Shown here: piece after piece, positions 18,125-26,905 of the stretch | Layout of the letters: the number at the start of each line of letters is the position of its first letter | Numbering within the stretch: position 1 is the stretch's first letter | From: Jiangella muralis | GTDB lineage: Bacteria; Actinomycetota; Actinomycetes; Jiangellales; Jiangellaceae | Assembly (NCBI RefSeq): GCF_001270745.1 | Contig: NZ_KQ434751.1 | Span: 319,705 to 383,704, forward strand | DNA length: 64,000 nt | Reading direction: 5' to 3' | Translations under genes and position numbers: made by a program | The notes under the pieces: generated by a model | Database searches by the model: none | Told to the model about the DNA's origin: nothing | The model's input: the letters and a program-made list of their open reading frames with translations, nothing else

Positions 18125-19474
18125 TCACTCCGTCCGGCGCAGCAGCGCCAGGTACATCGCGTCGGTGCCGTGCCGGTGCGGCCACAGCTGGACGTCCGGG
18201 CCGTCGCCGAGGTCGGGGACGCCGGGGAGGTAGGGCCGGGCGTCGACCCGCTCGACGTCGGAGCGGCCGGCCAGGACGTCGTCGACCACCGTGACCGTCT
18301 CGGCCAGGTGCGGCGAGCAGGTGACGTACGCGACCAGCCCGCCCGGGCGCACCGACCACAGCGCCGAGCGCAGCAGGCCGGCCTGCAGCCGCCGCAGCCC
18401 CGCGACGTCGCCGGGGCTGCGCCGCCAGCGCGCCTCGGGCCGCCGCCGCAGCGCGCCCAGCCCGGTGCACGGCGCGTCGAGCAGGACGCGGTCGAAGTCG
18501 GCCTCGGGCCAGTTCGGCTGGGTGGCGTCGGCGACCAGCACCTCGTGCTCGCCGAGATCGCCGGCCAGCGACTGGGCGACCAGCCGGGCGCGGTGCTCGT
18601 GCTGCTCGACGGCGAGCAGCCGGCCGCCGGTCTGGGTGAGCAGGCCGGCCAGCAGCGCGGCCTTGCCGCCGGGCCCCGCGCACAGGTCCAGCCAGCGCTC
18701 GTCCGGCGGGTCGACGGGCGCGGTGGCCAGTGCGAGCGCGACCAGCTGGCTGCCCTCGTCCTGCACCCCGGCGCGGCCCTCGCGGACGGCGGCCAGCCGG
18801 GCCGGCGACCCCGACTCGACGACGGCGCCGTACGGCGACCAGCGGGTGGGCCGCGCTCCGGCCTCGACCAGCTCCTCGACGGTGCCGCGCCCCGGCCGCA
18901 CCGCCAGCGTCACACCGGCCGGCTCGTTGTCGGCCCGCAGCGCCGCCTCCAGTTCCACGTCGTCGCCGCCCAAGGCGTCGCGCAGGGCCCGGACGATCCA
19001 CATCGGGTGAGCGTGCCGGAACGCGAAGTAGCCGGTGAGGTCGTCGTCACGCGACGGGGCCAGCTCGGCCGCCCAGCCGTCGAGGTCGCGCTCGCCGATC
19101 CGCCGCAGCACCGCGTTGGCCAGGCGCGCCGCGCCCTCGTTGACGTGCCGCCGGACCAGGTTGACCGTGGTCGACACCGCCGCGTGCGGCGGGATCCGGG
19201 TCGCCAGCAGCTGGTGGGCGCCGAGCCGCAGCGCGTCCAGCAGCGGCGGGTCCAGGTCCTCGATCGGCCGGGTCACGCAGGCCGCGATGATCGCGTCGTA
19301 GCTGCCCTGGCCGCGCAGCGTGCCGTACCCCAGCTCGGTCGCCAGCCCGGCGTCGCGGCCGCGCAGCTCGTGCCGGCGCAGCGCCGCGGGCATGGCGAGG
19401 TTGGCGTAGGCGTCGTCGGCGGACACGGCGCGCAGGACCTCGAACGCGGCCTCGCGGGAGGAGTCGCCCTTCAC
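18125..19474 (-). CDS. rsmB: 16S rRNA (cytosine-967-C5)-methyltransferase RsmB
   Basis: The 449-residue protein has a NusB-like N-terminal RNA-binding domain ([20 protein letters not shown], then [16 protein letters not shown]), followed by the SAM-dependent methylase with [17 protein letters not shown] (SAM site), [18 protein letters not shown] (Pro-Cys motif) and [14 protein letters not shown] (nucleophilic Cys). It follows fmt with an ATGA overlap, the standard fmt-rsmB arrangement. Confidence 0.94.
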   Translation of the reverse strand: MKGDSSREAAFEVLRAVSADDAYANLAMPAALRRHELRGRDAGLATELGYGTLRGQGSYDAIIAACVTRPIEDLDPPLLDALRLGAHQLLATRIPPHAAVSTTVNLVRRHVNEGAARLANAVLRRIGERDLDGWAAELAPSRDDDLTGYFAFRHAHPMWIVRALRDALGGDDVELEAALRADNEPAGVTLAVRPGRGTVEELVEAGARPTRWSPYGAVVESGSPARLAAVREGRAGVQDEGSQLVALALATAPVDPPDERWLDLCAGPGGKAALLAGLLTQTGGRLLAVEQHEHRARLVAQSLAGDLGEHEVLVADATQPNWPEADFDRVLLDAPCTGLGALRRRPEARWRRSPGDVAGLRRLQAGLLRSALWSVRPGGLVAYVTCSPHLAETVTVVDDVLAGRSDVERVDARPYLPGVPDLGDGPDVQLWPHRHGTDAMYLALLRRTE

Positions 19475-20400
19475 GCGCCGAGCCGCTCCCCCGGCACTGG
19501 GCGGACGCCTCGGGCCCAGTCGGCCGCCGGCATCGCCTTCTTGCCCTGCGGCTGCACCTCACCCAGCACGACGGCGTGGCTGCCGGTGCCGACGCGGACG
19601 CCGGACTTCTCGACCACGATCTCGCCGGGCGCCAGGCCGTCGCGGCCGCGCTCGAGCTGGACGGGGCGCAGCTTCAGCCGCTCGCCCCGGAACGTCGTCC
19701 ACGCGCCGGGCGCCGGGGTGCAGCCCCGCACCACTCGGTCGACCCGCATGGCCGGCGTCGTCCAGTCGACCCGCGCGTCGTCGACGGTCAGCTTCGGCGC
19801 CAGCGACACGCCGTCGGCCGGTTGCGGCTGCGGGCGCAGCGAGCCGTCCTCGATGCCGTCGAGCGTGCGGACCAGCAGGTCGGCGCCGGACAGCGACAGC
19901 CGGTGCAGCAGGTCGCCGCTGGTGTCCGTGGCCCGGATCTCCTCGGTGACCAGGCCGTACACCGGGCCGGTGTCGAGGCCCTCCTCGAGCTGGAACGTGC
20001 ACGCGCCGGTGACGTCGTCGCCGGCCAGCACCGCGTGCTGCACCGGCGCCGCGCCACGCCACGCGGGCAGCAGCGAGAAGTGCAGGTTCACCCAGCCGTG
20101 CTTGGGCACCTCCAGCGCCGCGGGCGGGATCAGCCCGCCGTACGCGACGATCGGCGCGCAGTCGGGAGCCAGGTCGCCCAGCCGGTCGAGGAACTCCGGG
20201 TCGCGCGGCTTGACCGGCTTCAGCACCTCGACGCCGGCCTCCGCGGCCAGCTCCGCCACCGGCGACGGGGTCAGCCTGCGGCCCCGCCCGGCCGGCGCGT
20301 CGGGCCGGGTCAGGACGGCGACGACCTCGTGCCGCGACCCGAGGACGGCCCGCAGCGACGGGACGGCGACATCGGGGGTTCCGGCGAACAGCACACGCAT
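19471..20400 (-). CDS. fmt: Methionyl-tRNA formyltransferase
   Basis: The 309-residue enzyme formylates initiator Met-tRNA. It opens [20 protein letters not shown], has the formyl-transferase core [20 protein letters not shown] with the catalytic Asn-His-Asp set (HFSLLP, then LDTGPV), and a C-terminal OB-like tRNA-binding domain ([20 protein letters not shown]). ATG 20400 lies just downstream of a long hairpin that probably ends the preceding operon. Confidence 0.95.
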   Translation of the reverse strand: MRVLFAGTPDVAVPSLRAVLGSRHEVVAVLTRPDAPAGRGRRLTPSPVAELAAEAGVEVLKPVKPRDPEFLDRLGDLAPDCAPIVAYGGLIPPAALEVPKHGWVNLHFSLLPAWRGAAPVQHAVLAGDDVTGACTFQLEEGLDTGPVYGLVTEEIRATDTSGDLLHRLSLSGADLLVRTLDGIEDGSLRPQPQPADGVSLAPKLTVDDARVDWTTPAMRVDRVVRGCTPAPGAWTTFRGERLKLRPVQLERGRDGLAPGEIVVEKSGVRVGTGSHAVVLGEVQPQGKKAMPAADWARGVRPVPGERLGA

Positions 20401-20417
20401 GAGCGCCGAGCCTACCG

Positions 20418-20482
20418 GCCAGGGTGTGGCTCCCGGGTCTCGGCCGCGCAGTAGGCCATGGACCCGGGAGACACACCCTGGC
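20418..20482 (-). terminator. Long GC-rich hairpin after the amidohydrolase gene
   Basis: Arms 20418-20439 and 20461-20482 pair over 22 bases with one mismatch (left arm begins GCCAGGGTGTGG, right arm ends CACACCCTGGC), around a 21-base loop. There is no T tract, as is common in high-GC actinomycetes. It lies between the carbamate kinase-amidohydrolase operon and fmt, all on the minus strand. It most likely stops transcription of that operon; the right arm touches its stop codon. Confidence 0.75.
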
Positions 20483-21588
20483 TACCCGAGGTCGACGATC
20501 GCCGCGACCGGGCCGCCGCCGTCCGGTCCCTGATGGGCGGCGGACACCGAGACGAAGGCCGCCGGGTCGCCCGTCACCGACGCCGTGACGCCGCCGACCG
20601 CGGCCTTGATCTGGCGGTGCCAGTGCACGTCGGAGTCGTCCAGCATGGCGTTGCGGCGGCCGCGCACCACGCCGTCCTGGCTGACCTCGCACTTGAGGAA
20701 CACGTTGACCAGGCGCCCGTCGAGGTCGTCCGGGTGCGGCCGGTCCGGCAGCTTCAGCCCGGCGTCGCGGATGGCCGCCCAGATGCCGTCGGCGTCGATC
20801 GCGTCGCGCATGACGGAATGCCCGATGCGGTACCGCCCGCCCACCCCGCGCACGTTGCCCACCACCACGACCTGCGCCTGGTCCAGCTCGACGCCGGACG
20901 AGCAGGAGGCGACGGACGAGTACAGCGAGCGGTCGTGCAGGACGGCGTCGTCGCCGGGCATGGCGATCTCGCCGAGCGCGACCGCCACCCCCAGGCCGGT
21001 GCAGCCGTTGGAGAGGTCCATCGACTCGTGCGTGTTCTCCGTCCACACCGCCTTGCCGCGGGCCTTGGCGTCGCGGATGGTGTGGATGGTCAGCAGCGGC
21101 GTCTTCGTCTGCACGTAGTGGACGTCGGCGGGGTCGGTGATGCCGGCCCGCTCCATGCCGACGCGGACGGCGGCGGCGACCTTCTCGATCATGCCGCGGC
21201 GGCCGATCTCCTCGGGCAGGATCGGCTCGCTCATCGCGAACCCGACGGAGAGCCGCGGCTCGTCGGTGGCCTCGGCGGCCTCCGCCGGGAGCGTCGCGAA
21301 CACCGTCGCGTGCGGGCTGAGCACGCCGTCGGTGCCGCCGGACCACACGATCGGGACCTGCTTGACCTCCTCCGGCGTGCGGGTGCCGCGACCGACCAGC
21401 ACCTCGCGGAAGGCGCGGTCGGCGATGATCCGCGTGTAGTCGTTGACCCCGCCGTTGCCCTCGGTCTTCCCGACGACGGCGATGACGCGGTCGGCCTCCA
21501 TGACCCCGGAGTCGATCAGCTCGGCGAGCCCGGAGGCGTCGCTGACGTGTGTGATCGGCACCTTGCGGACCTCGATCGGCTCAGGCAT
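20482..21588 (-). CDS. Ring-opening amidohydrolase (barbiturase / cyanuric acid hydrolase family)
   Basis: The 368-residue protein belongs to the small AtzD/Bar family built of three similar domains, each giving a Lys-Ser pair around one active site. Visible pairs are K41 in [13 protein letters not shown] with S83 in [10 protein letters not shown]162 in VQTKTPLLT with S230/S231 in [11 protein letters not shown], and K299 in [12 protein letters not shown] with a Ser of [14 protein letters not shown]. Family members open barbiturate (to ureidomalonate) or cyanurate (to carboxybiuret). Which one applies here cannot be read with certainty. A UraA-type permease and molybdenum hydroxylase further along favour barbiturate. 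ATG 21588 overlaps the upstream carbamate kinase by 8 bases, so the two are one operon ended by a long hairpin. Confidence 0.88.
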   Translation of the reverse strand: MPEPIEVRKVPITHVSDASGLAELIDSGVMEADRVIAVVGKTEGNGGVNDYTRIIADRAFREVLVGRGTRTPEEVKQVPIVWSGGTDGVLSPHATVFATLPAEAAEATDEPRLSVGFAMSEPILPEEIGRRGMIEKVAAAVRVGMERAGITDPADVHYVQTKTPLLTIHTIRDAKARGKAVWTENTHESMDLSNGCTGLGVAVALGEIAMPGDDAVLHDRSLYSSVASCSSGVELDQAQVVVVGNVRGVGGRYRIGHSVMRDAIDADGIWAAIRDAGLKLPDRPHPDDLDGRLVNVFLKCEVSQDGVVRGRRNAMLDDSDVHWHRQIKAAVGGVTASVTGDPAAFVSVSAAHQGPDGGGPVAAIVDLG

Positions 21589-22555
21589 GCCCGGCCACCT
21601 CTCGTGTGATGTCTGCTGGCAGTACGGTCGTCCCGGCACCGCCCGTATCCGCGCGGACGGCGTCGGCGATTCGGGTGAGCGTGGTGATGACGGCGCGGCG
21701 GCCGCCCTGCTCGACGAACCGGCAGGCCGCCTCGACCTTCGGGCCCATGCTCCCGGACGCGAAGTGCCCCTGTGCGGCGTACCCACGCAGGGTGGCGACG
21801 TCGACAGTGCCGACCGGACGCTCGTCCGGGGTGCCGAAGCCGAGCACGGCGCCGTCGACGTCGGTCGCGATGACCAGCGCCTCCGCGCCGAGCGCCCGGC
21901 CGAGCAACGCCGCGCCCAGGTCCTTGTCGATGACCGCCTCGACGCCGCGCACCGTCCCGTCCGGCTCGCGGACGACGGGGATGCCGCCGCCCCCGTTGGC
22001 GACGACGACGAACCCGGCGGCCAGCAGCGCGGCCGCGGCCGGCGCGTCCAGCACGTCCAGCGGCTCCGGGCTGGCGACCACCCGCCGCCAGCCGCGTACG
22101 CCGCGGTCCTCCCAGGTCTCGCCGTGCTCCACCAGCAACGCCGCCTCGTCACGCGGCAGATACCGCCCGATCGGCTTCGTCGGCCGGGCGAATCCCGGGT
22201 CGGCGGCGTCGACCAGCGTCCGGGTGACGACCGCGGCCACCCGGCGGCGCACGCCACGCGCGGCCAGCGCCCGCTCCAGCGCGTCGATGACGACGAAGCC
22301 GATGGTTCCCTGGGTCTGCGCTCCGCACCAGTCCAGCGGCACCGGCGGCACCACCGCGGCCGCGAGCTCGTTCTTGACCAGCAGGTTGCCCACCTGCGGC
22401 CCGTTGCCGTGGGTCAGCACGACGTCGTAGCCGGCGGCCACGAGGTCGGCGACCGGCTCCATGGCGGCGGTGACCGCGGCGATCTGGTCGCCCGGCCGCG
22501 CCCGCCCGTCCGGCGCCGTCATGGCGTTGCCGCCCAGCGCGATCAGCACCCGCAC
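21581..22555 (-). CDS. arcC: Carbamate kinase
   Basis: The 324-residue amino-acid-kinase-fold enzyme reads [56 protein letters not shown] and [13 protein letters not shown], then [18 protein letters not shown]. All of these are carbamate kinase signatures. It makes ATP from carbamoyl phosphate and ADP, releasing carbamate. No arginine deiminase or ornithine carbamoyltransferase gene is nearby. Instead it is coupled to a ring-opening amidohydrolase, pointing to carbamoyl groups derived from N-heterocycle breakdown; that link is inferred. Confidence 0.92.
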   Translation of the reverse strand: MRVLIALGGNAMTAPDGRARPGDQIAAVTAAMEPVADLVAAGYDVVLTHGNGPQVGNLLVKNELAAAVVPPVPLDWCGAQTQGTIGFVVIDALERALAARGVRRRVAAVVTRTLVDAADPGFARPTKPIGRYLPRDEAALLVEHGETWEDRGVRGWRRVVASPEPLDVLDAPAAAALLAAGFVVVANGGGGIPVVREPDGTVRGVEAVIDKDLGAALLGRALGAEALVIATDVDGAVLGFGTPDERPVGTVDVATLRGYAAQGHFASGSMGPKVEAACRFVEQGGRRAVITTLTRIADAVRADTGGAGTTVLPADITREVAGHA

Positions 22556-22670
22556 GCGCCGAGCCTACGGACCCCGCCCGCCCCGCCACGACGGTGACGT
22601 TCGCCCATTCGGCCCATCCGGTTCGGCATGATGTGCCGTCACGGTCCCGTTCGACCCCGGAGGTACCCCC

Positions 22671-23759
22671 ATGGCCGGCACCGGCTTCCCGCCGGACACC
22701 CGACTGACGTACCGCATCGCCGAGACCTGGCTCCTGGTCCTGCTGCTCGCGTTCGGGTACGCGACGCTGCTCGGGCTGCTGGTCCAGTGGCTGGCCGGCT
22801 GGCCGTGGTGGCTCGCGCTGTTCGCCCCGCTGGTCGGCGGCGCCCTCGTCTACGCCATCGAGGGCGGGACGGTGCTGCCGCGCAGGCTGCCGACCGCCGA
22901 CCCCGACCCCGTCGCCGACCAGCGCCTGTTCGCCGCCGTCGACCGGCTGTGCGCGCTGGCCGCGATGGATCGGCCGAAGCTCAAGGTCATCGACGTGGCC
23001 TGGCCGAACGCGATCGCGCTGCGGCTGCCCGGCCGCAAGCCGACCATCGCCGTCACCCGCGGGCTGCTCGACCGCTCCGACGACGAGCGGCTGGACGCCG
23101 TCCTGGCGCATGAGCTGGCCCACATCGCCCACCGCGACGCCGCCGCCATGACCGTCGCGCTCGCGCTGTCGACGTCGCTGGCGCTGGCACCGATGGCGGT
23201 CCTGGCGCCGGTCATGGCGCTGGAGGTCCCGCTCTGCCGGGCGGCGCGCTGGTGCGGGCGGCTGTGGAAGCCGGCCACCGAGGACGACGACTTCCCGATG
23301 CAGCCCGCGCGCCCGGGCGTGCCCGTGGTGCTGGCGGCGGTCGTCGTGCCGCTGCTGGTGCTGGCGCGGACGGTCGCGTTCCTGCTGCTCCTCGGCCTCG
23401 GGCTGGTGCTGCTGCCGCCGATGCTGATCCTGGCGCTGCCGGCGGCGGGGATCATCGCCCGGCTGGGCCGCTACCGCGAACTGGCCGCCGACCGCGGCGC
23501 GGCCGAGCTCACCGGCCAGCCGGCTGCCCTGGCCGCCGCGCTCACCGCCCTGGAAGCCGGCGGCCCGGCCATCCCGGCCAAGGACCTGCGCGAGCTGCGG
23601 ACGATGGCCTCGATGACCATCGTCGCGCTGCCGAAGGACGCCAAGGACGCCGGCACCGACGCGTTCTCCCGGCTGCTCGACCGGATGATGGCCAGCCACC
23701 CGCCGCTGGCCGCCCGGCTGGAGCCGCTGGCCGAGCTGTCGCGCGAGCTGGGCCGCTGA
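22671..23759 (+). CDS. M48-family membrane metalloprotease (HtpX-like)
   Basis: The 362-residue protein has two N-terminal membrane spans (LLVLLLAFGYATLLGLLV and WLALFAPLVGGALVYA), the zinc motif VLAHELAHIAHRD (about residue 147), further hydrophobic spans near 160-185 and 225-265, and a distal zinc-ligand region RYRELAADRGAAELTG. That is the HtpX/Ste24 layout: membrane-bound quality control of damaged membrane proteins. ATG 22671 is preceded by GGAGG. The gene stands alone. Confidence 0.88.
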   Translation: MAGTGFPPDTRLTYRIAETWLLVLLLAFGYATLLGLLVQWLAGWPWWLALFAPLVGGALVYAIEGGTVLPRRLPTADPDPVADQRLFAAVDRLCALAAMDRPKLKVIDVAWPNAIALRLPGRKPTIAVTRGLLDRSDDERLDAVLAHELAHIAHRDAAAMTVALALSTSLALAPMAVLAPVMALEVPLCRAARWCGRLWKPATEDDDFPMQPARPGVPVVLAAVVVPLLVLARTVAFLLLLGLGLVLLPPMLILALPAAGIIARLGRYRELAADRGAAELTGQPAALAAALTALEAGGPAIPAKDLRELRTMASMTIVALPKDAKDAGTDAFSRLLDRMMASHPPLAARLEPLAELSRELGR

Positions 23760-23833
23760 GCGTGAGCCGGCGGCCTGATCCAGCACTGAGGTCCCGGCAA
23801 CTCTGCGCTGCGAGCGTGCCGACACTCGTACGC

Positions 23834-23863
23834 TTGACGTCTTCGATTAAAGCAAAATATCTT
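23834..23863 (+). promoter_or_regulatory. Promoter and AT-rich operator candidate for the MNT/HEPN pair
   Basis: TTGACG (23834-23839) and TATCTT (23858-23863) are spaced by 18 bases, followed by an SD site GGAGG just before GTG 23897. The segment 23846-23875 is markedly AT-rich for this genome. It contains CAAAATATCTTG (23853-23864), a palindrome with 10 of 12 matching positions over the -10 box, which could be bound by the winged helix of the first gene. Confidence 0.55.
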
Positions 23864-23896
23864 GTACTTATCGCAGGTATTCGGAGTGGAGGTGTC

Positions 23897-24496
23897 GTGC
23901 GACCAGCCGCGCCGCCGGTCTTCCCGGTGTTCCGCTCGCAGTTGCAAGCCGACCTGCTCGTTCGACTGTTCGTCGGCGACGTCGAGGAGTCCATCTCCGA
24001 TCTTGCCACTGAGATCGATGCCAACCCGGGCAACACTCTCCGCGAAGTGGAGCGCCTCGAGCGCGGCGGCATCGTCAACACTCGACGCGTCGGCAGGACC
24101 CGCCTCGTCAAGGCCAACGTCGATGCCCCCTTCTATCGACCCCTTCATGGTCTGGTCCTGGTGACCATGGGCCCAGCTCATGTCCTCGCGAAAGCACTGG
24201 CCGACATCGACGGCATCGAATCGGCCAGCATATTCGGCTCCTGGGCGGCACGGATCACAGGCGAGGACGGCCCGGCTCCGCACGACATCGACCTGCTCGT
24301 GATCGGCGCACCCGATCGGGACGACCTCTACGACCGCACCACCGAAGCTGCCCACACCCTCGGCCGTGAAGTAAACACCGTGGTGATCTCGCCCCAAAGA
24401 TGGGCTCGGGCCAGCGAAGGGTTCATCAAGGAACTGTCCACGAGGCCGCGGGTGGCCGTCCTACCCGCCCGCAACCGGGCGCAGGAGGGCACATGA
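23897..24496 (+). CDS. Winged-helix plus nucleotidyltransferase (MNT) antitoxin-like protein
   Basis: The 199-residue product joins a winged-helix domain (about residues 10-80; LRLFVGDVEESIS-like helix then NTLREVERLERGGIVNTRRV) to a minimal nucleotidyltransferase fold with GS at 114-115 (SIFGSWAARITG) and DID at 130-132 (HDIDLLVIG). It overlaps by ATGA a HEPN-domain gene. MNT proteins in HEPN/MNT modules are antitoxins that AMPylate or bind the HEPN RNase; here a DNA-binding domain is fused, suggesting autoregulation. GTG 23897 has GGAGG five bases upstream. Base composition is less GC-rich than the flanks, hinting at transfer. Confidence 0.75.
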   Translation: MRPAAPPVFPVFRSQLQADLLVRLFVGDVEESISDLATEIDANPGNTLREVERLERGGIVNTRRVGRTRLVKANVDAPFYRPLHGLVLVTMGPAHVLAKALADIDGIESASIFGSWAARITGEDGPAPHDIDLLVIGAPDRDDLYDRTTEAAHTLGREVNTVVISPQRWARASEGFIKELSTRPRVAVLPARNRAQEGT

Positions 24497-24960
24497 GCTG
24501 GGCGCGTGGGCGCACCGCCATCGTGGACATGTTGAACCGGCGCGAGTTGACAAGGGTCGTGGCGGATCTGGAGCTCGCCATCAGGATGCTCGACCAGGCC
24601 GAGCACCACCTCCGGTCCGCGAACCTACTGGCAGGCACCGACCCCTACGCCGCGTACGCGCTGGTCCACGACGCGATCCGCAAGGCATTGAGCGCCATGT
24701 TGCAGGCCCAGGGCTTGCGTGCCACGACGTCAGGCGGGCACCTCGCTGTCCAGCAAGCCGTCGCGGCACAGTTCGAGCCGACCATGGGCGCGCTACTGAG
24801 GCCGGTGAACCGCATCCGCACGACCAGACATGCGGCGGAGTATCCGACGGAATCGACCTACATCGACGAAGACATGGTCCGCGACGATCTTCCCCACGCC
24901 GAGCGGATCGTCAAGGCAGCCGACGCCGCCGTTCCGCACCTCCCCGTCTTCGCGGATTGA
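24493..24960 (+). CDS. HEPN-domain protein, putative RNase toxin
   Basis: The 155-residue all-helical protein (ELTRVVADLELAIRMLDQAE; YAAYALVHDAIRKALSAMLQ) ends in a HEPN catalytic stretch NRIRTTRHAAEY, where R107 and His113 fit the R-X4-6-H RNase motif. Together with the overlapping upstream MNT gene it forms a classical HEPN/MNT toxin-antitoxin pair. ATG 24493 sits in the ATGA overlap. Whether the active site is intact in practice is untested; many homologues are annotated only as HEPN or DNA-binding proteins. Confidence 0.75.
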   Translation: MSWARGRTAIVDMLNRRELTRVVADLELAIRMLDQAEHHLRSANLLAGTDPYAAYALVHDAIRKALSAMLQAQGLRATTSGGHLAVQQAVAAQFEPTMGALLRPVNRIRTTRHAAEYPTESTYIDEDMVRDDLPHAERIVKAADAAVPHLPVFAD

Positions 24961-24991
24961 AACCGCGCCGACGCCTGACTGGCGGGACGGT

Positions 24992-26170
24992 TCAGTCCTC
25001 CTCGTCGAGCCAGGCGCGGACGGACTCGTCGTGTTCGCCGAGCAGGGGCGGCGCGGCGTGCCGCTTCGGGGGCGCGTCGTCGAAGCGGAGGGCGGGGCCG
25101 GGGAGCTGGACGGTGCCGAGGAGCGGGTGCTCGACGTCGATGAGGAGGCCCTGCGAGCGGGTCTGCTCCCAGTCGTACACCTCGTCGACGGTGCGGACCT
25201 TGCCGCTGGCGACACCCGCGTCGGACAACCGGGCGAGCCAGTGGTCGCGGGGGTGCGCGGCGAACGCCTTCTCGATCTCGGCGACCAGCTCGTCGCGGTG
25301 CCGCACCCGCAGCGGGTTGGTGGCGAACCGCGGCTCGTCGGCGTCGAGGCCGACGACGGCGGCGAAGGCGCGCCACGACGCGTCGTTGCCGACGGCGACC
25401 TGCAGGGCGCCGTCGGAGGCGTTGAACAGCCCGTACGGCGCGATGGACGGATGGTGGTTGCCGATGGCGTGCGGCACCTCGCCGGCCACCGTCCACCGGG
25501 TGCCCTGGAACGCGTGCACCCCGACCAGCGCCGCCAGCAGCGACGTCCGCACGACCCGCCCGCGGCCGGTCCGCTCCCGTTCGAGCAGCGCCGCGAGCAG
25601 GCCGGACACGCCGTACATGCCGGCCAGCAGGTCACCGATCGGCACGCCGACCTTGGTGGGGTGGCCCGGCTCGCCGGTGAGGCTCATGATGCCGGCCTCG
25701 CCCTGCGCGATCTGGTCGTAGCCGGCCCGGCCGGCCTCGGGACCGTCCGGCCCGAACCCGCTGATGGACAGGACGACGAGGCGCGGGTTGAGCTCGTGCA
25801 GCCGCTCGACGGAGAACCCGAGGCGGTCGAGGACGCCGGTGCGGAAGTTCTCGATCAGCACGTCGGCCCGCTCGACCAGCCGGGTGAGCAGGTCCCTGCC
25901 CTCCGGCGACTTCAGGTCGGCGGTGACGGACTCCTTGTTGCGGTTGGCGGACAGGAAGTACGACGACACCGGCTGGTCGTCCGGGCCGAGGAACGGCGGG
26001 CCCCAGGTGCGCGACTCGTCACCGTGGCCGGGCGCCTCGACCTTGATGACGCGCGCGCCGAGGTCGCCGAGCATCATGCCCGCGTGCGGCCCCGCCAGCG
26101 CCCGGGTGAGGTCGACGACGACGTAGCCGGCCAGCGGTCCGGCATCGGCGAACTCCTGCGTGTCGGGCAT
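24992..26170 (-). CDS. CaiB/BaiF-family CoA-transferase
   Basis: The 392-residue class III CoA-transferase reads GYVVVDLTRALAGPHAGMML, LGDLGARVIKVEAPGHGDES, ENFRTGVLDRLG and YDQIAQGEAGIMSLTG (containing the Asp that carries CoA in this family). It moves CoA between carboxylic acids such as succinyl-CoA and a substrate acid. The gene is single, with no ligase, dehydrogenase or hydratase partner beside it, so its acid substrate is unknown. It diverges from a lipoprotein carbonic anhydrase gene with a 24-base gap between start codons. Confidence 0.88.
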   Translation of the reverse strand: MPDTQEFADAGPLAGYVVVDLTRALAGPHAGMMLGDLGARVIKVEAPGHGDESRTWGPPFLGPDDQPVSSYFLSANRNKESVTADLKSPEGRDLLTRLVERADVLIENFRTGVLDRLGFSVERLHELNPRLVVLSISGFGPDGPEAGRAGYDQIAQGEAGIMSLTGEPGHPTKVGVPIGDLLAGMYGVSGLLAALLERERTGRGRVVRTSLLAALVGVHAFQGTRWTVAGEVPHAIGNHHPSIAPYGLFNASDGALQVAVGNDASWRAFAAVVGLDADEPRFATNPLRVRHRDELVAEIEKAFAAHPRDHWLARLSDAGVASGKVRTVDEVYDWEQTRSQGLLIDVEHPLLGTVQLPGPALRFDDAPPKRHAAPPLLGEHDESVRAWLDEED

Positions 26171-26194
26171 CGTCTCAGATTACGCTGAGCGACC

Positions 26195-26905
26195 GTGATC
26201 GACGACGGCCGGCTGTCCCGGCGTCACGCCCTCGGCCTGCTCGGCGCTCTCGGCCTGACGGCGACCGGGCTCGCTGCGTGTTCGCCCGATTCGTCCACGA
26301 CGTCACCATCGCCGGCCGGCGCGGACGACGCCTGGGCGCTGCTCGCAGCCGGCAACGAGCGGTTCGCGACCGGCGAGCCGGAGCATCCGCACGCGGACGA
26401 GCCGTACCGCGAGTCGCTGGTCGCCGGGCAGCACCCGATCGCCTGCGTGCTCAGCTGCGCCGACTCGCGGGTCGCGCCGGAGCTGGTGTTCGACCAGGGC
26501 CTGGGCGACCTGTTCACCGTCCGCTCGGCCGGTGAGGTCCTCGACGACGCGGTCGTCGGCAGCATCGAGTACGCCGTCGAGCACGTCGCCGTTCCGCTGG
26601 TCGTGGTGCTCGGGCACGCCGGGTGCGGCGCCGTGCAGGCCACCGTGGACGTCGTGCGCGGCGGCCCGGCGCCCAACGGCTCGATCGCGGCGCTGGTGCA
26701 GGCGATCGAGCCGGCCGTCCGCGGTGTCACCACGCCCGGCGACGACGCCGCCTACCTCGCCGACTGCGTCGAGGCGCAGGCCCGCAGCGCCGCGGCGGCG
26801 CTGTCGGACACGTCGCCGATCGTGCGGGCGGCGGTCGCCGCCGGCCGCACCGCCGTCGTCGCCGGCGTCTACGACCTCGAGTCGGGGCGGGGCAGCCAGC
26901 TCTGA
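26195..26905 (+). CDS. Beta-class carbonic anhydrase with Tat/lipoprotein signal
   Basis: The first residues, LSRRHALGLLGALGLTATGL then AACS, combine a twin-arginine motif with a lipobox (Cys about residue 28), so the mature enzyme should be exported folded and anchored outside. The catalytic domain follows: CVLSCADSRVAPELVFDQGL (zinc Cys and the Asp-Arg dyad) and VVLGHAGCGAVQA (zinc His and Cys). It hydrates CO2 to bicarbonate at the cell surface. GTG 26195 has TACGCT 8 bases upstream, consistent with a leaderless message. The 3' end overlaps the convergent MHYT gene by 37 bases. Confidence 0.88.
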   Translation: MIDDGRLSRRHALGLLGALGLTATGLAACSPDSSTTSPSPAGADDAWALLAAGNERFATGEPEHPHADEPYRESLVAGQHPIACVLSCADSRVAPELVFDQGLGDLFTVRSAGEVLDDAVVGSIEYAVEHVAVPLVVVLGHAGCGAVQATVDVVRGGPAPNGSIAALVQAIEPAVRGVTTPGDDAAYLADCVEAQARSAAAALSDTSPIVRAAVAAGRTAVVAGVYDLESGRGSQL

